From Paraglaciecola sp. (GTDB lineage: Bacteria > Pseudomonadota > Gammaproteobacteria > Enterobacterales > Alteromonadaceae), in the NCBI GenBank assembly GCA_009993955.1, contig JAACSL010000012.1:1-64000 (forward strand): 64,000 nucleotides of DNA. The letters are read 5' to 3'. Numbering within the stretch: position 1 is the first letter of the stretch; every line of letters starts with the position of its first letter. The notes beneath the pieces were generated by a model, which was given only the letters and a program-made list of their open reading frames with translations, was not told where the DNA came from and ran no database searches. The translations under genes were made by a program, and so were the position numbers. Positions 1-6,794 of the stretch are shown here, piece after piece.

Positions 1-171
1 GAGCGATTAGCCGAAAAAGGCACTAGCCAACTACAAACTAAGACCCTAAAACGTACTACCGAAACAAAGCAAATAGTTGGAAGGCCTAAGCGCTATAACA
101 ATATTAATATCCGGAAAAGTTCCGTGTTTAAACACGGAACTTTTCCGCTTTTCTACATCATGCATGTTTAA
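1..171 (+). CDS. Partial ORF entering from the left edge, unknown
   Basis: Frame 1 is open from the window edge to a TAA at 169-171, giving 56 residues. The other two forward frames are closed early. The visible tail is basic and polar (contains QIVGRPKRYNN) and then reads through a perfect palindrome into a hydrophobic end, which is unusual for real coding sequence. I do not recognise a family. It may be the end of a gene, or of a degraded or cassette-borne ORF, since the integron platform would lie on this side of the integrase. Confidence 0.22.
   Translation, partial: ERLAEKGTSQLQTKTLKRTTETKQIVGRPKRYNNINIRKSSVFKHGTFPLFYIMHV
112..147. terminator. Perfect 36-bp palindrome, probable bidirectional terminator
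   Basis: Two 18-base arms meet at TTTAAA with no mismatch. The arms run AAAAGTTCCGTG and CACGGAACTTTT, so the A-tract/stem/T-tract layout works in both directions. It lies between the edge ORF and the integrase promoter. A transcription terminator is the simplest reading; a cruciform or protein-binding palindrome is possible. Confidence 0.55.
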
Positions 172-256
172 CACAGCTTGTAAGCCGTTGTACAGCTTAG
201 CTTTATTGCCTGTCAAAAATAGTGGGCTAAAGGAAATACGGAATAATTCCTAAATC

Positions 257-285
257 TTGCTGTTATGCGGAAGTTTTACTATAAC
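257..285 (+). promoter_or_regulatory. Promoter of the integron integrase gene
   Basis: A -35 box TTGCTG (257-262) and a -10 box TATAAC (280-285) are separated by 17 bases. Transcription would begin near 292, about 30 bases before the chosen ATG at 322. The LexA box starts at the last base of the -10 box, so a bound repressor would block initiation. Confidence 0.6.
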
Positions 286-300
286 TGTATATATAAACAG
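285..300 (+). promoter_or_regulatory. LexA (SOS) box upstream of intI
   Basis: The sequence CTGTATATATAAACAG matches the gammaproteobacterial LexA consensus CTGTATATATATACAG at 15 of 16 positions, with both CTGT and ACAG half-sites intact. It lies at the -10/+1 region of the integrase promoter. SOS control of integron integrases through such a box is established in Vibrio and in mobile integrons. The box also argues against the upstream ATG at 265, which would put the operator inside the coding sequence. Confidence 0.85.
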
Positions 301-321
301 TTGTTAAGTAAGGAAGCTAAG

Positions 322-1287
322 ATGGCCAAATCGATATTTTTAAACATGATAAAAGATGAGATGTTCAAGCTACGTTATGCTAAACGAACTATCGAAAGTT
401 ATTTAAAATGGATCAGCAGTTTTATTCATTTTCATCAGAAAAAACACCCTAATTTACTGCACGACTCTGACGTTGAGGCATTTCTGTCGCACTTAGTGTT
501 AGAGCTGGATGTCGCAGCCGCCACGCAGACCTCAGCGTTAAATGCCTTGGTATTTTTGTATCGCGATATCATACGCCGCCCTTTAAGTGTAAAACTTAAC
601 TTTGTTAAAAGCTCTCGCCAACAAAAACTGCCCGTTGTGTTAACCACTGATGAAATGCGCCGTTTATTAGCGGTCATCAATGCTCAACATAGACTGCCGG
701 TTTCCATTCTTTACGCCAGCGGATTACGCTTGATGGAGTGTGTGAGACTGCGAGTGAAAGACATTGATTTTGACTACAAATCTATTCGAATATGGTACGG
801 CAAAGGCGGAAAACATCGTGTCGTTACCCTTGCTGATGAATTGATCCCTGCACTTCGGCAACAATGTGCTCTTGTGCAGCAATATTTAGATGCAGATTTA
901 ATTAATCCTGATTATGCAGGTGTGTATTTACCCCACCGTCTTCGACTTAAATATAAAAAAGCCAGTCACTCACTAGAGTGGCAATATTTATTTGCTTCAC
1001 GCCAACTGTCGAAAGATCCTGAAGATAACTCAATACGCCGCCATCATATAGATGAATCCGCTATTCAAAAAGCGATTCGATTTGCCGCTAAAAAAGCGCA
1101 AATTGGCAAAACCGTAACTCCCCATACCTTGCGCCATTCGTTTGCAACCCACCTTCTGCAATCAGGTGCAGATATTCGCACGGTGCAAGATCAACTTGGC
1201 CATGCGGATTTACGTACAACGCAGATTTATACCCATATATTACAGCGTGGCGGTAAAAGTGTGGTGAGCCCTTTGTCGCGCTTGTAA
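322..1287 (+). CDS. intI: Integron integrase (IntI-type tyrosine recombinase)
   Basis: Site-specific tyrosine recombinase of the integron integrase family, which moves gene cassettes by attI x attC recombination. With the ATG at 322 (AGGAAG at 311-316 as ribosome site) it has 321 residues, the usual IntI length. The N-terminal SAM-like core-binding domain covers about residues 1-95. The catalytic domain shows Arg136 (ASGLR), His268 and Arg271 (HTLRH), His294 (LGH) and nucleophile Tyr303 (TTQIYTH). The IntI-specific insertion that separates these enzymes from XerC/D is visible at about 198-243 (YAGVYLP to RRHH). The gene is intact and has a LexA-controlled promoter. In a standard integron the attI site and cassettes would lie upstream, towards the left edge. 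No attC site is recognisable in the window. Confidence 0.9.
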   Translation: MAKSIFLNMIKDEMFKLRYAKRTIESYLKWISSFIHFHQKKHPNLLHDSDVEAFLSHLVLELDVAAATQTSALNALVFLYRDIIRRPLSVKLNFVKSSRQQKLPVVLTTDEMRRLLAVINAQHRLPVSILYASGLRLMECVRLRVKDIDFDYKSIRIWYGKGGKHRVVTLADELIPALRQQCALVQQYLDADLINPDYAGVYLPHRLRLKYKKASHSLEWQYLFASRQLSKDPEDNSIRRHHIDESAIQKAIRFAAKKAQIGKTVTPHTLRHSFATHLLQSGADIRTVQDQLGHADLRTTQIYTHILQRGGKSVVSPLSRL

Positions 1288-1601
1288 AAAAACTGCGCGG
1301 CCAATTATGAAACGATCGGTGTTCAGAACGTGCTGACTCGACCATTGCTCTTCTTTATTTGTCTGGCACTCTGACTGTGCCTTCTATCAAAATACGTGCA
1401 CCGCAACTCATGATGGCTTTGCTCACCTGTTAGTGTTTGACCAATTTGACAAGAGCGCCTACACACTGGGGGCAAGCTTGTCTGCCTCCGCTAAGCCATA
1501 GCCAACCAGCAGCTTGCATGGTTGTTCGGGGCCGAGATGTAGAAGGCTACCCTGCTTGGGTTTGGCGTTTTGCCCAAGCAGGGTGGTGGAACAATGCGGC
1601 A
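1288..1601. other. Non-coding gap with an 11-bp inverted repeat
   Basis: This 314-base gap lies between the convergent ends of the integrase and the anti-sigma factor. The only structure seen is a perfect inverted repeat at 1550-1583, arms CCCTGCTTGGG and CCCAAGCAGGG with a 12-base loop, 18 bases beyond the anti-sigma stop. It lacks a T run on either strand, so it is not a classic terminator. The short overlapping ORFs here have no recognisable protein character. Confidence 0.5.
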
Positions 1602-2297
1602 CTACAACACGGCCAGTTCTGCCACGTATAACACTTCGGTGGGTGCGCCGTTGGGTGAACCGCCAAGTGGCTCTAAACTCACCGCGAGGGCGGCAATGTC
1701 GAGTTGCGCAAACAAGGGATGTTTAGGCAGGGATGACAAACCCGTTTGTGGCAATAATCCTAAGGAAATCGGCGGGCGACCGTCCTCGGCAATCATCCAC
1801 AACTGATAGTCGTTTTGCTGGCGTTGTAAGACATTTTTCGATGCATAGGTTTCAATGGTTTGAGTGGTAATTTCAATCAACCACAAACTTTGTTTGCTGT
1901 CGTTTTGCATGACGGTAAATTGCTGGGCAGGCAGTGGCGCCACGGGTTGCAATTGTACCAGTAAGATCGCCAGTATTAGCGCCGCTGCGCTGGCTAACAA
2001 CGACATACCCTTCCACCAAGGATTGGTTTTCAGGGGTAAACTGACCACATTGCTGGGGCTTGTGCCGGCGAAGGCCAAACGTTGTTTAACTTTCTCCCAC
2101 ACCGCAGGGTCGGGGGCAACCGGCTGAATTTGTTCACCCAGGGCATTGATATGTTGTTCCCACATCGCCACCGATTCGCGCAAAGCGGGGAATTGCATCA
2201 GCAGACGTGTAAAACGTTTACGCGCAGCGCCGCGTAAGGTGCCAAGTACATACTCGGCGGCTAACGCATCGCGTCGTGGTTGGCTTAAATAATTCAT
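1602..2297 (-). CDS. Anti-sigma factor, RskA-like
   Basis: Membrane-bound anti-sigma factor expected to hold the sigma factor encoded just upstream at the inner membrane. Using the ATG at 2297 it has 231 residues. The N-terminal part (about 1-75, including an AAEYVLGTL helix) is the presumed sigma-binding domain. One membrane segment lies at about 97-117. A periplasmic RskA domain at about 125-231 carries typical phrases (YQLWMIAEDGRPP, SLGLLPQTG, AVSLEPLGGSPNGAPT). The start overlaps the sigma stop as ATGA (4 bases), which argues for translational coupling. A longer reading from 2459 would overlap the sigma gene extensively and is rejected. Confidence 0.85.
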   Translation of the reverse strand: MNYLSQPRRDALAAEYVLGTLRGAARKRFTRLLMQFPALRESVAMWEQHINALGEQIQPVAPDPAVWEKVKQRLAFAGTSPSNVVSLPLKTNPWWKGMSLLASAAALILAILLVQLQPVAPLPAQQFTVMQNDSKQSLWLIEITTQTIETYASKNVLQRQQNDYQLWMIAEDGRPPISLGLLPQTGLSSLPKHPLFAQLDIAALAVSLEPLGGSPNGAPTEVLYVAELAVL

Positions 2298-2824
2298 ATG
2301 CCTAAACACCTCTTTAATAACTGCAAGCCGCGGCGGATCATGCTTTTGGTTGAACCTAAAGGCGCATCCAAGTGGTGGGTCACTTCTTGGTGGCTCAAAC
2401 CACAATAAAAGGCCAGATGGATCGCTTGTTTTTGCGTTTCTTCTAGTTCGTCGAGACACACATTCAGTTGCTTTTTATCTTCTGCCGATAGCGCTATGAC
2501 ATCGTCGTCGCTAAGCAGTATGTTGTCTTCAATCTCTTCTTCTTTGCGCACTTTATAAAAACGCAACATATCTAAAGCTCGATAGCGCGCTATGCTCACC
2601 ATCCAGGTGAGTACTGTGCCTAAACCGCCACGGTATTCCCCGGCGTTGTGCCAAATTTTTACATAGGCGTCTTGCACGGCGTCTTCTGCCCATTCTTTAC
2701 GCCTAAGCATTTTCAGACAAATGGCATACAGTTGCGGACTCGTGGCTTCGTATAGCTGGGCGAATGCCTGCTCATCACCCGAGGTCACCTTGCCCAAGAG
2801 GCGCAGGTGTTCTTCATGTTCCAT
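2294..2824 (-). CDS. ECF-type RNA polymerase sigma factor (SigK-like)
   Basis: Alternative sigma-70-family factor of 176 residues. Region 2 lies at about 20-95 (LYAICLKMLRRKEWAEDAVQD, WHNAGEYRGG, WMVSIARYRALDMLR). Region 4 lies at about 118-172, with a helix-turn-helix (FYCGLSHQEVTHHL, PLGSTKSMIRRGLQLL). The acidic linker between them is normal for this group. It forms a two-gene unit with the RskA-like anti-sigma gene, the standard sigma/anti-sigma arrangement. In better-known members such pairs respond to oxidative or redox stress; nothing here fixes the signal. A 14-bp palindrome TATATTGCAATATA (2839-2852) just upstream may be part of its promoter or operator. Confidence 0.9.
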   Translation of the reverse strand: MEHEEHLRLLGKVTSGDEQAFAQLYEATSPQLYAICLKMLRRKEWAEDAVQDAYVKIWHNAGEYRGGLGTVLTWMVSIARYRALDMLRFYKVRKEEEIEDNILLSDDDVIALSAEDKKQLNVCLDELEETQKQAIHLAFYCGLSHQEVTHHLDAPLGSTKSMIRRGLQLLKRCLGI

Positions 2825-2976
2825 TGTTGTTACCTAGTTATATTGCAATATAGTAGCCAGCTTACTCTGATAAACGATTCAGCGTGCAAAGTGGATGCAA
2901 ATAGTTTCTATCTTATTTTAGTGGGGCGTGAGCTTGGTGTTCGAATATTGGCTGAATTTGCTTGAGCGACGCAAAT

Positions 2977-3546
2977 TTATCTCTGCCAGCTTGCCATTTT
3001 TAAGGTGGTGCTTAGAAAGGCGAGAAGCTGTGCTTCGTCTTTGTTTATTTGAATAGGGATCTGCAATTCTCCGTTTTTCGGGAAATTACCTGCATGCACA
3101 AATATGCTGTTGTCGACAATGCCCACCGCCAAGCAGCCGGCATGTTGCAGCCGAACATAAGCTTGATACATATCGCCAATGGCGTCTTGGGTTACCCCTG
3201 CGGAGGGTTGTGGACGCTGAAACAGTACCCACTTTTTAAGCGGCTTAACTAGTTCCAAGATGTTGTCGCGCAGCGCGATGACACCGGTACGATTAAAACC
3301 TTCTGAGTAATCGCAAATGACCAGTTGGCCTTGTAGGCTCAGTGAATATTCGCCGTGAAGGGGTTCGTGCATAGGTGATACTTCATAATAATAACTGCTC
3401 AGTGCAGTGAGTATAGCGTGTCTGTAAAAATTGCCACAACAGCCTTGGGGCATGGCCGACGATATGGCGTTGTCATCTTGAGTGCTAATCAATAAGGAAA
3501 AAAAGTCGTGGATATGCGCCACAACATCTAAGCCTAGCTTGGCCAA
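2977..3546 (-). CDS. Hypothetical protein in the LytTR two-component operon
   Basis: Unrecognised soluble protein, 189 residues if translation starts at the TTG at 3546, which overlaps the end of the response-regulator gene by 13 bases. No ATG occurs near that point. Internal ATGs at 3372 or earlier would give shorter products, and the most orderly part of the protein starts near the one at 3372 (HGEYSLSLQGQLVICDY). From there the alternating beta/alpha pattern loosely resembles an STAS/SpoIIAA-like fold, but no signature confirms it. The overlap suggests coupling to the LytTR regulator and a role in the same response. The start is uncertain. Confidence 0.6.
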   Translation of the reverse strand: MAKLGLDVVAHIHDFFSLLISTQDDNAISSAMPQGCCGNFYRHAILTALSSYYYEVSPMHEPLHGEYSLSLQGQLVICDYSEGFNRTGVIALRDNILELVKPLKKWVLFQRPQPSAGVTQDAIGDMYQAYVRLQHAGCLAVGIVDNSIFVHAGNFPKNGELQIPIQINKDEAQLLAFLSTTLKMASWQR

Positions 3547-4217
3547 TGACCAAAAGATTTACGATAAGTTTTGCCTAGTTTGAGCACTTGCCCTGAGCTC
3601 AAACGCAGTTGCTGCCCATCAAAGCCGACAATATGTTGGCGGTTGACCACATAGGACTTATGAATTTGCACAAACTGGGTGTCAGGCAAGGTATCGAGTA
3701 AGCTTTTTAAGGTGGCACTCACCAACACCATGCTTTTGCCTTGCCAAAGTTTAATGAAGTTGCCATAGGCTTCAAAAAAGGTGATGTCGCTCAATAAAAT
3801 AAGGCGTTGCTCACGGTCGACTTTCACCACAATGCTCGGTGGTTCAGCAGGGGTAGTAGGTTTAACCATACGTTGCCTAACTTTTTGCAAGGCTTGGGCA
3901 AAGCGTTCTGCACCCACCGGTTTGAGTAAATAGTCCACCACATCCAACGTAAAACCATCAATGGCAAACTGTTGATGTGCACTAATGATGATGACGTGGG
4001 GGCGATTGGCCAATACCTTGAGCATGTCAATGCCACTTAATTCGGGCATGTTGATGTCGAGTAATAATAAATCAACACGTTGTTTGGCGAGGGCAGCCAA
4101 GGCCTGACTGGCGTTGTAACATTGGCCAAGCACACGAATATCGTTGTGACTTCGCAGATGATGCAGTAACACCTGATGGGCCAAGGGTTCATCGTCAACA
4201 ATCAAGGCACTTAACAT
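3534..4217 (-). CDS. LytTR-family response regulator
   Basis: Two-component response regulator of the LytR/AlgR type, 227 residues from the ATG at 4217. The receiver domain (1-115) has the acidic pair in ALIVDDEPLAH, the phospho-acceptor Asp in LLLLDINMPELSG and the KP motif in YLLKPVGAERF. A LytTR DNA-binding domain covers about 130-227 (ITFFEAYGNFIKLW, LPDTQFVQIHKSYVVNRQHI). The ATG overlaps the kinase stop as ATGTTAA, so kinase and regulator are translationally coupled. The pair faces the ABC transporter operon across a 223-base divergent region and is its most likely regulator (inference). Confidence 0.9.
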   Translation of the reverse strand: MLSALIVDDEPLAHQVLLHHLRSHNDIRVLGQCYNASQALAALAKQRVDLLLLDINMPELSGIDMLKVLANRPHVIIISAHQQFAIDGFTLDVVDYLLKPVGAERFAQALQKVRQRMVKPTTPAEPPSIVVKVDREQRLILLSDITFFEAYGNFIKLWQGKSMVLVSATLKSLLDTLPDTQFVQIHKSYVVNRQHIVGFDGQQLRLSSGQVLKLGKTYRKSFGHWPS

Positions 4218-5701
4218 GGGCTTAACACCAATTCCATGTGGGTGTGCCATTGCTCCCCCACTTTTTCAATGCTTAACAGGTGGCGACCCGGAAACAACAG
4301 GGTTAAGCGGCGCTGCAGATTCTCTAAGCCGATGCCCTGTTGATTGCTAACAGAATTCGGCGCCAAGCTATTGCGACATGTAAGCCGCAAGGTCTGCCCA
4401 ACAATGGCTAAGTTGATCAACATCTCACATTCTTGCTGCATGCGCTCGGCAGCATGTTTGTACATATTTTCAATGGGAATGATCAATAACAAGGGGGGGA
4501 TCTGCCAATTTTCTGCCCCTGTAGGCCAATCACAGTGCAAGCGATTTTTATGGTGGCTACGCAGTTGTTGTAAGGCCAGATAATTTTTTAAGTAAGCAAT
4601 TTCTGCGTCAAGGGGCACTAAACTCTGCTGACCTTTATACACGGTGTAATGCAGTAGGTCGGCTAACTGCCGCAGCAATTCTGGAGCATCATCGGACTTG
4701 TTCAAACTCAACGCATATAAATTATTGAGGGTATTGAACAAAAAATGCGGATTAATTTGTTGTTGCAATAATTGCAGTTCAGTACGAATTTGTTGGCGGG
4801 CAATGTCGGCCATGGCCTTGTCTTGTTGTTGCCGCTCAAACGCTAAAATTAGCGGCACACAAATCGCCAGCAGTAAAAAACTGATCTGATAATTAATGGG
4901 ATGGAAAATGTTGTGATCCCCAGACGGTATCAAGGTCAGCGCCGTGACGTTTAAGGGTAAGTACAGCGCCAGTTGGCAAAATAAAGGGGTGAGCACGAGG
5001 ATGTGGCACAACGCGCCTAATACAAAAGCAACGAGTCCGTGTTTGGCCAAAAACTGACGGATCAGCAAGTAGCGGATATTCAGGTACAAGGCGGCCAATA
5101 GGGCAGCCAAGCATAAAAACTGGCTTAAATACTCAAGAAACAAGGCAAAGTGTTCGGCAATGAGGCCAAAGTCGATGATGGGTTGTAGAGGCTGATTGAC
5201 CATGGGGTCGGGGGTGTAAACAAACACGCCAGCCATACCCGTAGCCCAAACCAGTAACATGACGGCGACCACGCTATTGAGTGACAACAAGCGTGAGAGC
5301 CACTGCCATTTTTTATTGCTATGCTGGTGATGTAAGTGTTTATTCAATTGCCAACTTATGGCGGCCAAACACAGAAAACTCCAGCTTTGCCCGTCGAATA
5401 AGGCCCAGGCAGCATAGTGATCATATTGACTCTGCAACATCAGCGATAACAGCGGATAGATCACAAAACCCAGTACAAACCAAAATAACGCTTGCCAGCC
5501 TACATAATGACTGACCAGGAAGTGGCAGACAACTAGCGGTAATACTTCCACCAATAATTGTCCAAGAGTCGCGACAAAAACATCTATCTCGCTGCCGTGC
5601 GCCACAAACAAACGCTGGGTACTGTCTAATAACAACGCAGCCAGCAATGGCAATGCTTCAAGTAGTTGAAAAGATGATAGGCGGCGCACTAACAAGGGCA
5701 T
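4211..5701 (-). CDS. LytS-type sensor histidine kinase, multi-pass membrane
   Basis: Sensor kinase of the His_kinase (LytS/YehU) class, 496 residues. The first roughly 320 residues are strongly hydrophobic with about eight predicted membrane segments and no recognisable extracytoplasmic domain, so the signal is probably sensed within the membrane. The phospho-acceptor histidine lies in QQQINPHFLFNTLNNL. The ATPase module has the N box IIPIENMYKHA and the G box GIGLENLQRRL. The N box deviates from the common LVENAIKHG but retains the Asn. It is the first gene of a three-gene leftward operon with the LytTR regulator and a small unknown protein, and is transcribed divergently from the ABC exporter. 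Confidence 0.88.
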   Translation of the reverse strand: MPLLVRRLSSFQLLEALPLLAALLLDSTQRLFVAHGSEIDVFVATLGQLLVEVLPLVVCHFLVSHYVGWQALFWFVLGFVIYPLLSLMLQSQYDHYAAWALFDGQSWSFLCLAAISWQLNKHLHHQHSNKKWQWLSRLLSLNSVVAVMLLVWATGMAGVFVYTPDPMVNQPLQPIIDFGLIAEHFALFLEYLSQFLCLAALLAALYLNIRYLLIRQFLAKHGLVAFVLGALCHILVLTPLFCQLALYLPLNVTALTLIPSGDHNIFHPINYQISFLLLAICVPLILAFERQQQDKAMADIARQQIRTELQLLQQQINPHFLFNTLNNLYALSLNKSDDAPELLRQLADLLHYTVYKGQQSLVPLDAEIAYLKNYLALQQLRSHHKNRLHCDWPTGAENWQIPPLLLIIPIENMYKHAAERMQQECEMLINLAIVGQTLRLTCRNSLAPNSVSNQQGIGLENLQRRLTLLFPGRHLLSIEKVGEQWHTHMELVLSPC

Positions 5702-5924
5702 GATTCTGTTATGTGGGTTGATGAACTCATTGTGCTGGCTAATGACTTAAATGTCAGCATTAGCATGACAAAACCCAGTTTTTGGCTGATGAACGGCTGA
5801 AATTCTGTTAACTCGCTGCCCCTGCAACCCTTTGTCATGCAAGTTCTTATCTTGGTCATCCTCTGGTTGTGCCGCAAAACGCCACTGGCTAGAGTGGGGT
5901 TTTTATTATTCAGGGAAACACTGC

Positions 5925-6794
5925 ATGTTGGATATCGTGAATTTACATAAAACGTATGCGGATGGCACCCGTGCGCTCAACAATATTAATCTTAGTTTGC
6001 CCAGTGGCATGGTGGGTTTGCTCGGCCCCAACGGCGCTGGAAAATCCAGCTTGATGCGTACCCTTGCTACCTTGCAAGCGGCCGATAGCGGAACGCTTAC
6101 CTTTGCTGGCTTAGATATCAACAAAAACCCCCAGGCACTGCGTCAGCGTTTAGGCTATTTACCGCAAGAATTTGGGGTCTATCCACACATGAGCTGTATG
6201 GCAGTATTGCAACACATTGCCATCTTAAAAGGCCTGCACGACAAACATAGCCGTCAACAACAAATCGATGCCTTGTTAAAGCAAACTAATTTGTCAGCCG
6301 TGGCACATAAAACCTTAGCCAATTTTTCCGGCGGCATGCGGCAGCGTTTTGGTATTGCCCAAGCGCTATTGGGTGATCCACGTTTTATCATATTGGATGA
6401 ACCTACAGCAGGGTTGGACCCAGAAGAACGTTCAGCCTTGCATCAACTCTTGGTTAGCCTCAGTCACAACAAACTGATCCTCTTGTCGACGCACATTGTC
6501 GAAGATATTGAAAATTTGTGTCCTCATGTGGCGTTGATGTACGGCGGTCAGATCTTGAATAATCAGCCTGTATCGCAGCTTATCGCGCCCTTGCAAGGCC
6601 AAGTGTGGCAGAGCACAACAGCAAACTTAGCGGATGTTTGTTTGCTATCGCGTGAGTTTCATCTAGGCCAAGCCTGCTATCGATATTATGCCAAAAGCGC
6701 CCCTGAACCTTTAGCGCAGCGGGTGACAGTGCGCTTACAAGATGCGTATTTTCTGGCCATATTACGCGCGCAAGGGGTGCAAAGTGCTGAATAA
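5925..6794 (+). CDS. ABC transporter ATP-binding protein
   Basis: Cytoplasmic ATPase subunit of an ABC-2-type transporter, 289 residues from the ATG at 5925 (AGGGA at 5912-5916 is the ribosome site). Walker A is LLGPNGAGKSS, the signature is NFSGGMRQRFG, Walker B is FIILDEPTAGLDP and the H loop is LLSTHIVED. The C-terminal extension beyond about 220 is typical of ATPases paired with large membrane partners. It overlaps the downstream permease-peptidase gene, so the two form one transporter. The adjacent LytS/LytTR pair suggests induced expression, as for peptide- or envelope-stress-responsive exporters (inference). The substrate is unknown. Confidence 0.92.
   Translation: MLDIVNLHKTYADGTRALNNINLSLPSGMVGLLGPNGAGKSSLMRTLATLQAADSGTLTFAGLDINKNPQALRQRLGYLPQEFGVYPHMSCMAVLQHIAILKGLHDKHSRQQQIDALLKQTNLSAVAHKTLANFSGGMRQRFGIAQALLGDPRFIILDEPTAGLDPEERSALHQLLVSLSHNKLILLSTHIVEDIENLCPHVALMYGGQILNNQPVSQLIAPLQGQVWQSTTANLADVCLLSREFHLGQACYRYYAKSAPEPLAQRVTVRLQDAYFLAILRAQGVQSAE

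Noticed and set aside
303-309. GTTAAGT, a match to the integron core-site pattern GTTRRRY
   Set aside because: The seven-base pattern is common by chance and lies beside the ribosome site; no paired inverted site is visible.
1437-1806. Overlapping forward ORFs in the gap after the integrase and across the end of the anti-sigma gene
   Set aside because: They overlap the RskA-like coding region or the gap, have no ribosome site and no recognisable domain.
5752-5770. TGTCA-N9-TGACA inverted repeat between lytS and the ABC gene
   Set aside because: Arms of only five bases and no resemblance to LytTR direct-repeat sites; too weak to call an operator.
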